DNA of 64,000 nucleotides from Curtobacterium sp. GC_Cur_3 (GCF_026544205.1 NZ_JALNUI010000023.1:1-64000); one strand, 5' to 3'. Shown: positions 34,011-43,334, counted from the first letter of the stretch. Notes: generated by a model not told the origin, from the letters alone. Numbers and translations are program-made.

Positions 34011-35087
34011 TCAGCGGCTGCGGTCCACGACGGACTCCGCGAAGCGGGTGAGGGCCCGCTTGACCACGCCGTCGGGCAGGGGTTCGAGGGCGACGACGGC
34101 CTCGCCGGCCCACTGCGCCGCGAGCGCACGGGTCGCGGCGGTGGCCTCGTGGTCGCGCAGGGCCGCGACGGCGGAGAGGTAGGCGTCGGTGGTGACGGCG
34201 TCGTCGGGAGCGCCGGTGACGTCCCGTTCGATGCGCTCCACCAGGGCTGCTGCGCCGGGTTCGGTCGCCGCACGACGACGGAGCTGGAGCAGCGGCAGGG
34301 TGTCGACACCGGCGCGCAGGTCGTTGCCGGCGATCTTCCCGGTCTTGTCCTTCGCCGGGGCGAGGTCGATGACGTCGTCGACGAGCTGGAAGGCGACGCC
34401 GACCTTCTCGCCGAAGGTGCCGACGGCCTCGAGGTAGGCGCGGTCCGCCCCGGAGAAGAGCACCCCGGCGCGCGCGGCGGTCGCGATGAGGGAGCCCGTC
34501 TTGTCGCTGAGCACCTGGATGTAGTGCTCGACCGGGTCGTCCTCGGGCTGCGGGCCCGTCGTCTCGTGCAGCTGCCCCATGCAGAGGCGCTGGAAGGTCT
34601 CGGCCTGCATCCGGATGCCCTCGGGCCCGAGGTCGGCGGTGATCAGGCTGGCGCGGGCGAAGAGCAGGTCCCCGGTGAGGATCGCGACGTTGTTGCCGTA
34701 CGTCACGTGCGCGGCCGGGACCCCTCGGCGCACGGGCGCTTCGTCCATGACGTCGTCGTGGTAGAGCGAGGCCAGGTGAGTCGTCTCGACGCTCACCGCG
34801 GCCTTGACGACGTGGTCGGTCACGCCGTTGCCGAGCTGCGCGATGAGCAGGGTCAGCGTCGGGCGGATCCGCTTGCCACCCGCGGAGAGCAGGTACCGGC
34901 TCGTCGTGTCGGCCAGGGTGTCAGCGGAGCGCATGGCGTCCTCGAGCCCCTGCTCGACGAGTTCGAGTCCGTCGTCCACGGCGCTGATGAACCGGCGCTC
35001 AGTGGGGCTGGCGAACAACCGCTCGCCGATGCCGAGCGACGCTCGGAGACTCGGTGCGCGGCGTGCGACCGGGACGCTCGGGTTCAA
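34011..35087 (-). CDS. Polyprenyl diphosphate synthase (menaquinone side chain)
   Basis: 358 residues; TTG start at 35087 with GGAG upstream. First Asp-rich motif LYHDDVMDEAPVRRG, second FQLVDDVIDL, and GGKRIRP. It elongates isopentenyl units. Position between FprA and menG, next to menA-F, points to making the C35-C60 tail for menaquinone (heptaprenyl/nonaprenyl synthase group). Confidence 0.94.
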   Translation of the reverse strand: MNPSVPVARRAPSLRASLGIGERLFASPTERRFISAVDDGLELVEQGLEDAMRSADTLADTTSRYLLSAGGKRIRPTLTLLIAQLGNGVTDHVVKAAVSVETTHLASLYHDDVMDEAPVRRGVPAAHVTYGNNVAILTGDLLFARASLITADLGPEGIRMQAETFQRLCMGQLHETTGPQPEDDPVEHYIQVLSDKTGSLIATAARAGVLFSGADRAYLEAVGTFGEKVGVAFQLVDDVIDLAPAKDKTGKIAGNDLRAGVDTLPLLQLRRRAATEPGAAALVERIERDVTGAPDDAVTTDAYLSAVAALRDHEATAATRALAAQWAGEAVVALEPLPDGVVKRALTRFAESVVDRSR

Positions 35088-35135
35088 GTGGTGCTCCGTG
35101 TTCGGGGGAAGTCCGTGTGCGGGGGGAGGGACCGG

Positions 35136-35954
35136 TCAGCTGTCGGCCGAGTCGGCACCGGGCCGATCGGCGGTCGGGTCGACCGTCGGCTGCTCGCCGG
35201 TGGCGTGGTGGTCGCGGCGCGCCTTGGCCCGGCGTGCCGCCGACTCGCGGACGGTACCGGCGACGGGCTTGCGGCCGCGGTGCAGCGCGACGATGCCGGC
35301 GGTCAGGTTGCGGTGGGCGACCACGGTGAAGCCGACGCCGCGCAGCCACTGGCTGAGCACCTGCTGCTCGGGCCAGGCCTCGATGGACTCGGCCAGGTAG
35401 CGGTAGGCGGCGGGGTTGCTGCTCGAGACGCGGGCGATCCCCGGGAGGACGCGCTTGAGGTACGAGAAGTACCCGAACCGCAGGGCGGCGAGCGGCGGCG
35501 TGGAGAACTCGCAGATGACGACGCGGCCGCCGGGCTTGAGCACCCGGAGCATCTCGCCGAGGGCCTGCATCGGGTCGTTCACGTTGCGGAGGCCGAACGA
35601 GATCGTGACGGCGTCGAAGGTGTCGTCCTCGAAGGGCAGGTGCTCCGCGTCGCCCTCGACGAACGTGATCTCGGGGTGGCGCTGCCGACCGACGGCGATC
35701 ATGCCCGCGGAGAGGTCGAGTGCGGTGACCTCGGCACCCTTCTTGGCGAGCACGGCGGCGCTCGTCCCGGTGCCCGCGGCGATGTCGAGGACGCGCTCGC
35801 CCGGCTGGGGGTCGACGGCGCGTACGGTCGCGACCCGCCACAGCGGGGCGTTGCCGGCGGAGAGGATGTCGTTCGTCAGGTCGTACTTCTCCGCGACGTC
35901 GTCGAACATGGCCGCCACTTCGTCCGGCCGCTTCTGCATGTCCGCTCTGCTCAC
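35136..35954 (-). CDS. menG: Demethylmenaquinone methyltransferase
   Basis: 272 residues. SAM site VLDIAAGTGTSAAVLA, MFDDVAEKYDLTND at the N-terminus and ISFGLRNV in the middle are UbiE/MenG signatures; the C-terminal 40 residues are a charged tail. It performs the last step of menaquinone synthesis. GTG start follows TAGGAT by 6 nt, so it is probably leaderless. Divergent from menF. Confidence 0.96.
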   Translation of the reverse strand: MSRADMQKRPDEVAAMFDDVAEKYDLTNDILSAGNAPLWRVATVRAVDPQPGERVLDIAAGTGTSAAVLAKKGAEVTALDLSAGMIAVGRQRHPEITFVEGDAEHLPFEDDTFDAVTISFGLRNVNDPMQALGEMLRVLKPGGRVVICEFSTPPLAALRFGYFSYLKRVLPGIARVSSSNPAAYRYLAESIEAWPEQQVLSQWLRGVGFTVVAHRNLTAGIVALHRGRKPVAGTVRESAARRAKARRDHHATGEQPTVDPTADRPGADSADS

Positions 35955-35960
35955 GGTCCA

Positions 35961-35966
35961 ATCCTA
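35961..35966 (-). promoter_or_regulatory. -10 element of leaderless promoter for menG
   Basis: TAGGAT on the minus strand, 6 nt before the GTG at 35954. Confidence 0.6.
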
Positions 35967-36117
35967 GAGGGCGGTGCCGTGCGTTCCCGGGACGTGCGGC
36001 GAGTCGGTGCGACCGACCTCGCCTGGCCGTCACCGACACCGGCCGGGCACCGACCACACTCCGAGGACGCGTCAGCCACGCACCGCCGCCGCGACGGTCC
36101 GGGGGCCGCCCGGCGCG

Positions 36118-36123
36118 TACGAT
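36118..36123 (+). promoter_or_regulatory. -10 element of leaderless promoter for menF
   Basis: TACGAT ends 6 nt before the GTG at 36130. Confidence 0.6.
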
Positions 36124-36129
36124 CAGAGC

Positions 36130-37389
36130 GTGTCCCGATCCGCCACGGCGGCCCCGCCGCTCACGGTCTCGACCCGGATCCTCGACGACCCGGGCGCCGT
36201 GCTCCGCCACACGCTCCCCGACCAGCCGCTCGCGTTCGTGCGCAACGGGGACGGCATCGTCGGCATCGGTGAGGCCGTCCGGTACGAGTTCTCCGGTCCC
36301 GAGCGGATGCGTGACGCCGCCCGTGTCTGGCGTTCGATCGTCGCGACCGCGCAGGTGGACGACCCGGTGCAGCTCCGCGGCTCCGGGCTCGTCGCGTTCG
36401 GCTCGTTCGCGTTCGCCGACGACTCCGCCGCCACGAGCGTGCTCATCGTCCCGCGGGTCGTCGTCGGACGTCGGCGCGGCAAGGCCTGGCTGACCGCGGT
36501 CGACACCACCGTCGACCCGGAGCCGCTCGCCTTCACCAGGACGTCCGTCCCGGTCCCCCAGGTGGGCGGGCACCTCTCCGTCGCCCTCGGCCCCGGCCGC
36601 ATCGACGAGGACGCCTACGCCGCGTCGGTCGCCGAGGCCGTCCGCCGCATCACCGCCGGCGACGCCCGCAAGGTCGTCCTGGCACGCGACCTCGTGGGGA
36701 CGCTGCCCGCCGGGGCCGATCGGCGTGCGCTCCTGCTCGACCTCGCCGCGACCTACCCCCAGTGCGTGACGTTCGCCGTCGACGGGCTCGTCGGGGCGAC
36801 ACCGGAGACGCTCGCCCGCACCGACGGCACCCGGCTCACGGCACGGGTGCTCGCCGGCAGCGCCGCGCGAGGCAGCGACCCGCTGTCCGACCGTGCGGCG
36901 GCCGAGGCCCTCGCCGGGAGCGCGAAGGACGTCCAGGAGCACACCTTCGCCATCGCGAGCCTGGTCGACGCCCTGCGGCCCCTCGCCACGGACCTCCGCG
37001 TGGACCCTGAGCCCTTCCGCCTGCAGCTGCCGAACCTCTGGCACCTCGCGAGCGACGTCCAGGCGACGCTCCCGGTCGGCACCACCTCGCTCGACGTCGC
37101 GGACGCCCTGCACCCGACCGCCGCCGTGGCCGGCACCCCGACGGACGTCGCCGTCCGCCTCGTCGCCGAGCTCGAAGGGGGCGACCGCGGCCGCTACGCC
37201 GGCCCGGTCGGCTGGTTCGGTGCGTCCGGTGACGGCGAGTGGATGCTCGCGCTCCGCAGCGCCCAAATCGACGAGGACGGCACCGTCACCGCGTGGGCGG
37301 GCGCGGGCATCGTCGCCGGGTCCGACCCGGCGCGCGAGGTCGCCGAGACCGCGCTGAAGTTCCGCCCGATCCGCGACGCGCTCGCGTAG
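36130..37389 (+). CDS. menF: Isochorismate synthase
   Basis: 419 residues, chorismate-binding fold. ARKVVLARDL, TFAVDGLVGATPETL, LTARVLAGSAARG, KDVQEHTFAIASLVD and RYAGPVGWFGASGDGEWMLALRSA are the active-site segments. It converts chorismate to isochorismate, the entry to menaquinone. The leaderless -10 fixes the GTG at 36130. Convergent with menD over a repeat cluster. Confidence 0.94.
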   Translation: MSRSATAAPPLTVSTRILDDPGAVLRHTLPDQPLAFVRNGDGIVGIGEAVRYEFSGPERMRDAARVWRSIVATAQVDDPVQLRGSGLVAFGSFAFADDSAATSVLIVPRVVVGRRRGKAWLTAVDTTVDPEPLAFTRTSVPVPQVGGHLSVALGPGRIDEDAYAASVAEAVRRITAGDARKVVLARDLVGTLPAGADRRALLLDLAATYPQCVTFAVDGLVGATPETLARTDGTRLTARVLAGSAARGSDPLSDRAAAEALAGSAKDVQEHTFAIASLVDALRPLATDLRVDPEPFRLQLPNLWHLASDVQATLPVGTTSLDVADALHPTAAVAGTPTDVAVRLVAELEGGDRGRYAGPVGWFGASGDGEWMLALRSAQIDEDGTVTAWAGAGIVAGSDPAREVAETALKFRPIRDALA

Positions 37390-37702
37390 CGGGCGGGGCG
37401 GGGCGGCGGCAGCAGCGGCAGCAGCCTCGCACCGTGCGCGGTCCCCCGGCTGGTGCGAGCGTGGTCACCCCGTGCGGGCCGACAGGCGCGCACCGGGTGG
37501 CCGACCTCGCACCACGCGCGCAGGCACGCGCTGACCTGCGCTCCACCGGCCGGGAGGCTCGGTGCCGGTCCGGCACCGAGCCTCCCGTCCGCAGCGGCAG
37601 CAGCCGCCTCGCACCGTGCGCGGTCCCCCGGCTGGTGCGAGATCGGTCACCCCGTGCGGGCCGACGGGCGCGCACCGGGTGGCCAACCTCGCACCGCGCG
37701 CG
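37390..37702. repeat. Repeat-filled convergent gap (313 bp): two ~95-bp repeats flanking a family A palindrome
   Basis: No gene seen. Two near-identical copies, 37425-37520 and 37607-37702, begin CCTCGCACCGTGCGCGGTCC; between them lies the perfect 17-bp-arm palindrome 37551-37587 (core CGGGAGGCTCGGTGCCG). The second copy abuts the menD stop codon. Confidence 0.88.
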
Positions 37703-39592
37703 TCAGTCGGCCAGCGGGACCTCGATGACGACGCGCTCGGCGGGGTCGGTCAGGACGCGCTCGAGGTCGCCCCACGTCGCGGCCCGGCGGTACTCCCACC
37801 CGAGCCCGGTCACGACACGCTCGACGTCGACGTGCTGCGGCGTGGTCATCATGCGTGCCATGTCCTCGGGCGGGGTCGTCTCGGCGACCTCGAGCCCGCG
37901 GAAGATCGCCCCGCCGTCGTCGTTCCCGACGATGACCTGGACGCGGTGGGTGGGCTCGTGGGTGCCGGTGACGAAGGCACCGACGTCGTGCAGCAGGGTC
38001 AGGTCACCGAGCAGGACGCGTGTCGTGCCGACCGCCGCCGAGGTGCGCTCGAGTGCTGCGGCGATCCCGAGCGCGGTCGAGACGGTGCCGTCGATGCCGG
38101 CGAGCCCGCGGTTGGCGTGCACGCGGATCTTCTTGCCCAGCACGCGGCCGTCGGCGACCCGGATGATCTGCGACGCGCCGAGCACGAGCCGGTCGTGCGG
38201 CCACGTGACGCCCCAGACAGCCTCGGCGAGCATGGCGCGGTCGACGGGGCGGCGGCGCAGCGCGACCTCGTCCTTGAGGAACCGGTTGCGCTCGACGCGG
38301 TCCTCGGACCGCTTGGCGCCGAGGTCAGGACCGGCGTCGCCGTCCCCGAGCGCGGTCCGGCTGGCGGCGACCCAGCGCCCGACCCAGGCGCGGTGCGTCG
38401 GTGCGGTCCGGCCCGTCACGCGGACGTCGGCGACCAGCCGGGAGGCTCGGCTCGGGTCGAACGGGTCGGCTCCCGCCCCGCGGACGGTCACCACCTCGAC
38501 GTCGGCGCGCTGCAGGAGCGCGGGGACCTCCCGGGAGAGGGTGGGGTGGCCGAGCACGACGGCACGGTGGACGCGCCCGCCGAAGTCCGGGTCGCGGAGG
38601 AGCTCGCGGTAGGCGACGACGAGGTTCCGCCCGAAGCGCGCCCCGCTCGACACCTCGGCCAGCAGCGGCGCACCGAGCTCCCACGCGATCCGTTCGGCGT
38701 CCTCGCCGGCCTCGTGCCCGGCGATCACCACGGTGCCGGGGTCGTCGTCGGGCGTGAGCTCGGCGACGGGCAGCCCGGTGTGGACCCGGCGACGGGCGAA
38801 GTCGAGGTCGATCGCGTCGTCCGGCACGCCCTCGACGTCGGTCAGCGTCGCCGAGAGGGGCTCACGAAAGGCGACGTCGACCTGCGCCGGACCCGGCTGT
38901 CCGGTGTGTCCCGCAGCGGCCGCGACGGTCTGGCGGACGAGTTCGCGCAGCGTCTGGCGGGTGGAGGCGTCGACGCCGTGGGCGGTGGGGGCCTCGACCT
39001 CACGGACGAAGGACACCGCGGACGCGAATATCCCCGGCTGCACGGTGGTCTGGTTGCTCCCGATGCCGCGGAGCTCCCCCGGTCGGTCGGCGGACAGGAC
39101 GATCATCGGCACGCCGGAGTGGTGGGCCTCGAGGACGGCGGGGTGCAGGTTCGCGACCGCGGTGCCCGAGGTCGTCACGATCGCTGCGGGCCGCCCGCTC
39201 TCGACGGCGAGCCCGAGTGCGAAGAACCCGGCCGTCCGCTCGTCGAGCCGCACGTGCACGGTGATGCCGCCAGCGCGCTCGAGGGCGACCGCGGCGAGGG
39301 CGAGCGCCTGCGACCGGGATCCGGGGCTGACGACCACGTCGGTGACCCCGGCGGATGCGAACTCCTGCAGCATCGCGAGGGCGAAGTCCGACGCCGGGCT
39401 GCCGGACGCCGTGCGCCCGTCGGACGCCGTGCCCGCCGCGGGGTCGCCGTCAGCGATCGGCGCGGCCGTCGTCGTCGGTGTCGTGGAACTGGTCTTCGAG
39501 ATCTCGGAGGGTGACGTCGTCCTGGTCCTTGTCCGTGCGGGGCCGCTCGGGAGCCTGCTCGCCGAGGAAGTCCGGGTCGTCTTCGGGACCAC
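37703..39592 (-). CDS. menD: 2-succinyl-5-enolpyruvyl-6-hydroxy-3-cyclohexene-1-carboxylate synthase
   Basis: ThDP enzyme that adds 2-oxoglutarate to isochorismate. VVVSPGSRSQALALAAV, HVRLDERTAGFFALGLA, TTSGTAVANLHPAVLEA, LSADRPGELRGIGSNQT and GNDDGGAIF are all MenD signatures. The start is unclear: homology begins at SPASDFALAMLQEF, but the nearest upstream ATG/GTG/TTG is the GTG at 39592, which overlaps the next gene by 143 bp and adds about 75 non-homologous residues. The ATG at 39373 (556 residues) would cut into the first helix. Confidence 0.9.
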   Translation of the reverse strand: MVPKTTRTSSASRLPSGPARTRTRTTSPSEISKTSSTTPTTTAAPIADGDPAAGTASDGRTASGSPASDFALAMLQEFASAGVTDVVVSPGSRSQALALAAVALERAGGITVHVRLDERTAGFFALGLAVESGRPAAIVTTSGTAVANLHPAVLEAHHSGVPMIVLSADRPGELRGIGSNQTTVQPGIFASAVSFVREVEAPTAHGVDASTRQTLRELVRQTVAAAAGHTGQPGPAQVDVAFREPLSATLTDVEGVPDDAIDLDFARRRVHTGLPVAELTPDDDPGTVVIAGHEAGEDAERIAWELGAPLLAEVSSGARFGRNLVVAYRELLRDPDFGGRVHRAVVLGHPTLSREVPALLQRADVEVVTVRGAGADPFDPSRASRLVADVRVTGRTAPTHRAWVGRWVAASRTALGDGDAGPDLGAKRSEDRVERNRFLKDEVALRRRPVDRAMLAEAVWGVTWPHDRLVLGASQIIRVADGRVLGKKIRVHANRGLAGIDGTVSTALGIAAALERTSAAVGTTRVLLGDLTLLHDVGAFVTGTHEPTHRVQVIVGNDDGGAIFRGLEVAETTPPEDMARMMTTPQHVDVERVVTGLGWEYRRAATWGDLERVLTDPAERVVIEVPLAD

Positions 39593-39803
39593 GGTACCGG
39601 GCCACGCGCTCCGGAGCGGCGGGCGCACGACCGAGCAGGAACCAGAGGACCGCGCCGAGCACCGGCAGGATGATGATCAGCAGGATCCAGAGTCCGCGTC
39701 GCAGCGACCGGATCCGCGGCCGCGGCATCGTCGCGCAGTCGATGACCGCGTAGACCGTGAACGCCACGGCGGCGACGACGACGACGAGCCAGAGACGGAC
39801 CAT
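39450..39803 (-). CDS. PLDc N-terminal domain membrane protein
   Basis: 117 residues with two membrane helices (LWLVVVVAAVAFTVYAVID and GLWILLIIILPVLGAVLWFLLG) and a charged tail. The domain is the cardiolipin-synthase N-terminal (PLDc_N) type without a catalytic domain; function unknown. Commonly found inside actinobacterial men clusters. Leaderless ATG 6 nt after TAGACT. Confidence 0.88.
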   Translation of the reverse strand: MVRLWLVVVVAAVAFTVYAVIDCATMPRPRIRSLRRGLWILLIIILPVLGAVLWFLLGRAPAAPERVARYRGPEDDPDFLGEQAPERPRTDKDQDDVTLRDLEDQFHDTDDDGRADR

Positions 39804-39809
39804 GCGGGG

Positions 39810-39815
39810 AGTCTA
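39810..39815 (-). promoter_or_regulatory. -10 element of leaderless promoter for the PLDc_N gene (and menD)
   Basis: TAGACT on the minus strand, 6 nt before the ATG at 39803. Confidence 0.6.
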
Positions 39816-39854
39816 GGTCGGGATTCTGTGACCCGACTCATGGTCACGCGTCCG

Positions 39855-39860
39855 TAGACT
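39855..39860 (+). promoter_or_regulatory. -10 element of leaderless promoter for the DUF4229 gene
   Basis: TAGACT ends 6 nt before the GTG at 39867. Confidence 0.6.
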
Positions 39861-39866
39861 TGCCGG

Positions 39867-40193
39867 GTGAAAGCGTGGCTCGTGTACACCCTCGCCCGGC
39901 TCGGCATCTTCGCGGCGGCGCTCGTCGTCCTGTTCGTGGTGGGGCTGCCCTGGTACTGGGCGACCATCGGGGCGGCCCTCATCGGACTGCTCGTGTCCTA
40001 CATCGCCCTGCCTCGGCTCCGCGACCGCGTGACCACGAGCCTGGCCACTCGACGGGTGCGTCCGGACCACGACGCCGACTCGGACTTCGAGGACGACTTC
40101 GTCGACGCCGAGGACACCGACGCCCCCGCGGCGCGGCCCGTGTCGGACGCGGAACGCCACGCGGAGCGTCGGGAGCACCCGACGGCCGACTGA
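39867..40193 (+). CDS. DUF4229 membrane protein
   Basis: 108 residues. Two membrane helices (WLVYTLARLGIFAAALVVLF and WYWATIGAALIGLLVSYIAL) followed by an acidic cytoplasmic tail. DUF4229 proteins sit beside menA in actinobacteria; no function is known. Leaderless GTG start. Confidence 0.85.
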   Translation: MKAWLVYTLARLGIFAAALVVLFVVGLPWYWATIGAALIGLLVSYIALPRLRDRVTTSLATRRVRPDHDADSDFEDDFVDAEDTDAPAARPVSDAERHAERREHPTAD

Positions 40194-40246
40194 GCGCCGG
40201 CCCGGCTGCTCCGTCGCTGCGCTGACTGCGCTGGTTGGCTGGCTCG

Positions 40247-41242
40247 CTACGGCTGGACGGCCAGGGTGATCGCGAGCACCACGCCGTACGCCAGCGCCGA
40301 GAACGACGACAGCTGCAGCGCGGTGATGAGCTCGCGCGGCTTCCTGGACGTGACGCCGATCACCAGCGCCGGCAGGGCGAGCAGCAGCGTGAAGTACGTG
40401 AAGCCGGACCGGAAGTACAGCAGCACGAACCAGAGCAGCGCGACGTAGGGCAGCATCAGGAAGACGCCGTACAGCGCGCGGGCCACGGGGCGGCCGAGCA
40501 GGACCGCGAGGGTCCGCTTGCCGGCGAGCCGGTCCTCGTCGATGTCGCGGATGTTGTTCACCATGAGCACCGCGCAGGCGAAGAACCCCGCCGCGACGGC
40601 AGCCACCCACCCGCTGGCCGTGACCTCGCGGATCTGCACGTACTGCGTGCCGAGCACCGCGACCAGGCCGAAGAAGACGAACACGAAGACCTCGCCGAGG
40701 GCGTTGTACCCGTACGGCTTCTTGCCACCGGTGTAGAACCACGCGGCGACGATCGCGGCCGCGCCCACGAGCAGCAGCCACCACAGCTGTGTGAGCACCA
40801 CGATGACGATCCCGGCGACCGCGGCGAGCCCGAAGAACGTCAGCGCGACGGTGAGCACCGTGCGCGGAGCGGCCAGACCGGCCCCGGTGAGACGTGCGGG
40901 GCCGACCCGGAACTCGTCGGTGCCGCGGACGCCGTCCGAGTAGTCGTTGCTGTAGTTGACGCCGATCTGCAGGAAGAGTGCGACGAGCAGCGCCAGGATC
41001 GCCAGCGCGAGGTGGCCGTCCTGCCGCAGGTAGGTCCCGAAGTCGCCGGTCGTGCCGCTGTCCACGAAGCCGACGGCGGTGCCGAGGACGACCGGGACGA
41101 CACCGAGCGTCAGGGTGCGGAGGCGGGCGCCGCCGATCCAGTCGCTCGCGGTCGCGCGTCGCTTCGTCCGTGCCGGTGCCGCGGCCTTCGCCGGGTTGCC
41201 GGAGCGGCCCTTCTTCTGGGTCGTGTTCTTCGCTCGTGCCAC
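40247..41242 (-). CDS. menA: 1,4-dihydroxy-2-naphthoate polyprenyltransferase
   Basis: 331 residues with about nine membrane helices. UbiA-family Asp motifs NYSNDYSDGVRGTD and NNIRDIDEDRLAGKRTL bind Mg-prenyl diphosphate. It joins the prenyl tail to dihydroxynaphthoate in the membrane. I place the start at the GTG at 41242 because TACGCT ends 8 nt before it; a TTG three codons upstream is inside that spacing. Confidence 0.95.
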   Translation of the reverse strand: MARAKNTTQKKGRSGNPAKAAAPARTKRRATASDWIGGARLRTLTLGVVPVVLGTAVGFVDSGTTGDFGTYLRQDGHLALAILALLVALFLQIGVNYSNDYSDGVRGTDEFRVGPARLTGAGLAAPRTVLTVALTFFGLAAVAGIVIVVLTQLWWLLLVGAAAIVAAWFYTGGKKPYGYNALGEVFVFVFFGLVAVLGTQYVQIREVTASGWVAAVAAGFFACAVLMVNNIRDIDEDRLAGKRTLAVLLGRPVARALYGVFLMLPYVALLWFVLLYFRSGFTYFTLLLALPALVIGVTSRKPRELITALQLSSFSALAYGVVLAITLAVQP

Positions 41243-41250
41243 GACCGCCA

Positions 41251-41256
41251 AGCGTA
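41251..41256 (-). promoter_or_regulatory. -10 element of leaderless promoter for menA
   Basis: TACGCT on the minus strand, 8 nt before the GTG at 41242. Confidence 0.55.
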
Positions 41257-41262
41257 CCGGCG

Positions 41263-42399
41263 TCAGGCGTCCGGATCGGCGACGGCGCGGACTGCCCGAC
41301 GGTCGGGTTTGCCGGACGCGAGCATCGGCACCGCGTCCACGAGGACCACGGCCGCCGGGCGCGCAGCCCGACCGAGGGTGGTCCCGACGTGGTCACGGAC
41401 CCGCTCGAGGTCGAGGGGAACGGCCGTCACGACGACGGGGACCTCACCCCACTCCCCCGACGAGCGTCGTGTCACGACGGCGCCGTCCTGGCCCGGGAGC
41501 TCCCGGACGAGCCGTTCGACGGCCCCGAGCGGGACCTTCTCACCGCCGGAGATCACGACGTCGTCGAGCCGACCGAGCACCCGGACGCGGCCGTCCTCGA
41601 CCTCGGCGGCGTCGCTCGTGCGGTACCACCGCAGGCCGTCCCGCACGACGAAGGTCGACGCGGTCCGGTCGTCGTCACCGAGGTAGCCCTCGGCGAGCAT
41701 CGGGCCGGCGAGCTGCAGTTCGCCGTCGACCAGCTCCGTGCGGACGGTCCCGAACGGCACGCCGTCGTAGACGCAGCCGCCGCTCGTCTCACTGGCGCCG
41801 TACGTCGTGACCACCCGGACGCCCGCTTCGACGGCCCGTGCCCGGAGCGGCGCCGGGGTGGACTGCCCGCCGACGAGGACCGCGTCGAAGCCGGCGAGTG
41901 CCCTCGCGGCACGCTCGTCGTCGAGCACCCGGGCGAGCTGCACCGGGACGAGCGCGGTGTACCGCCGCGGTGCCGCCGGCCCGGTGACGAGCCGCTCGGC
42001 CGCCTCCGCGAACGCCGTCGCCGTGAAGTGCCCGGGTGCGACGACGCTGGGTGCCGTGCCCGCGGTGATCGACCGCGTCAGCACGTTGAGGCCGGCGATG
42101 TAGTGCGTCGGCAGCGCGAGCACCCAGCCGCCCGGTCCGCCGAGCGCCGCGTCGGCGGCGGCGGCTCCGGCCAGGAGCGCCTCCGAGGACAGCGCCACCC
42201 GCTTGCCGGTGCCGGTGGACCCGCTCGTGGTCACGACGAGGGCGACCCGCTGCTGCACGTCTGCCGGTGGCGGTGTCGGCAGCGCCGGGGCGTCCTGGTC
42301 GAGGGGCAGCAGTGCGGGGCCGCCGGCGAGTGCCGCCTCCAGGCCGCGCAGCACGGCCAGCGGGTCGGACGCGTCCAGCGCGACCAGTGGCCGGGGCAT
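41263..42399 (-). CDS. menE: o-Succinylbenzoate-CoA ligase
   Basis: 378 residues, short member of the adenylate-forming family. P-loop VVTTSGSTGTGKRVALS, TTYGASETSGGCVYDG, YRTSDAAEVEDGRVRVLGRLDD and the C-terminal Lys in LASGKPDRR. It activates o-succinylbenzoate with CoA. Start overlaps the menB stop (ATGA). Confidence 0.94.
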   Translation of the reverse strand: MPRPLVALDASDPLAVLRGLEAALAGGPALLPLDQDAPALPTPPPADVQQRVALVVTTSGSTGTGKRVALSSEALLAGAAAADAALGGPGGWVLALPTHYIAGLNVLTRSITAGTAPSVVAPGHFTATAFAEAAERLVTGPAAPRRYTALVPVQLARVLDDERAARALAGFDAVLVGGQSTPAPLRARAVEAGVRVVTTYGASETSGGCVYDGVPFGTVRTELVDGELQLAGPMLAEGYLGDDDRTASTFVVRDGLRWYRTSDAAEVEDGRVRVLGRLDDVVISGGEKVPLGAVERLVRELPGQDGAVVTRRSSGEWGEVPVVVTAVPLDLERVRDHVGTTLGRAARPAAVVLVDAVPMLASGKPDRRAVRAVADPDA

Positions 42400-43328
42400 C
42401 AGTAGTGCCAGGGGAAGGACGTCCACTCGGGGGCGCGCTTCTCGAGGAAGGAGTCGCGGCCCTCGACGGCTTCGTCCGTGCCGTACGCCAGGCGGGTGGC
42501 CTCACCGGCGAAGACCTGCTGGCCGACCAGCCCGTCGTCGACGGCGTTGAAGGCGTACTTGAGCATCCGGATCGCGGTCGGCGACTTGCCGAGGATGGTC
42601 TCGCCCCAGCGGATCGCCTCGCGCTCGAGGTCCGCGTGCGGCACCACCTTGTTGACGGCGCCCATCTCGTACGCGCGCTGGGCGGAGTACTCCTCGGCGA
42701 GGAAGAAGACCTCCCGCGCGAGCTTCTGGCCGATCTGCTTGGCGTAGTAGGCGCTGCCGTACCCGCCGTCGAACGAGCCCACGTCCGCGTCGGTCTGCTT
42801 GAACTTCCCGTGCTCGGCGCTGGCGATCGTGAGGTCGCAGATCGCGTGCAGGGAGTGCCCGCCGCCTGCCGCCCAGCCCGGCACCACGGCGACGACGACC
42901 TTCGGCATCATCCGGATGAGGCGCTGGACCTCGAGGATGTGCAGGCGGCCCATCGAGGCCTGCGCGGCCGCGGGGTCGACGCCCTCCGGCGGTGCGCCCT
43001 CGTCGCCGACGTACTGGTAGCCGCTCCGGCCACGGATGCGCTGGTCGCCGCCCGAGCAGAACGCCCAGCCGCCGTCCTTCGGGCTCGGCCCGTTGCCGGT
43101 GAGCAGGACGACGCCGACGCGGGGGTCCTGGCGGGCGTCGTCGAGGGCTCGGTACAGCTCGTCGACCGTGCGCGGACGGAACGCGTTGCGGACTTCGGGC
43201 CGGTCGAAGGCCACCCGGACGATGCCGTGGTCGACGTGCTTGTGGTAGGTGATGTCCGTGAAGGAGGCGGCCACGGGGGCCTCGGTCCAGACGTCGGGGT
43301 CGAACAGGTCGGAGACGGGAGCGGGCAT
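42399..43328 (-). CDS. menB: 1,4-Dihydroxy-2-naphthoyl-CoA synthase
   Basis: 309 residues, crotonase fold. FCSGGDQRIRGRSGYQY, VVPGWAAGGGHSLHAICDLTIA, TDADVGSFDGGYGSAYYAKQIG and EWTSFPWHY at the C-terminus are MenB signatures. It closes the second ring of the naphthoquinone. ATG is 6 nt after TACCGT. Confidence 0.97.
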   Translation of the reverse strand: MPAPVSDLFDPDVWTEAPVAASFTDITYHKHVDHGIVRVAFDRPEVRNAFRPRTVDELYRALDDARQDPRVGVVLLTGNGPSPKDGGWAFCSGGDQRIRGRSGYQYVGDEGAPPEGVDPAAAQASMGRLHILEVQRLIRMMPKVVVAVVPGWAAGGGHSLHAICDLTIASAEHGKFKQTDADVGSFDGGYGSAYYAKQIGQKLAREVFFLAEEYSAQRAYEMGAVNKVVPHADLEREAIRWGETILGKSPTAIRMLKYAFNAVDDGLVGQQVFAGEATRLAYGTDEAVEGRDSFLEKRAPEWTSFPWHY

Positions 43329-43334
43329 GCCCCC

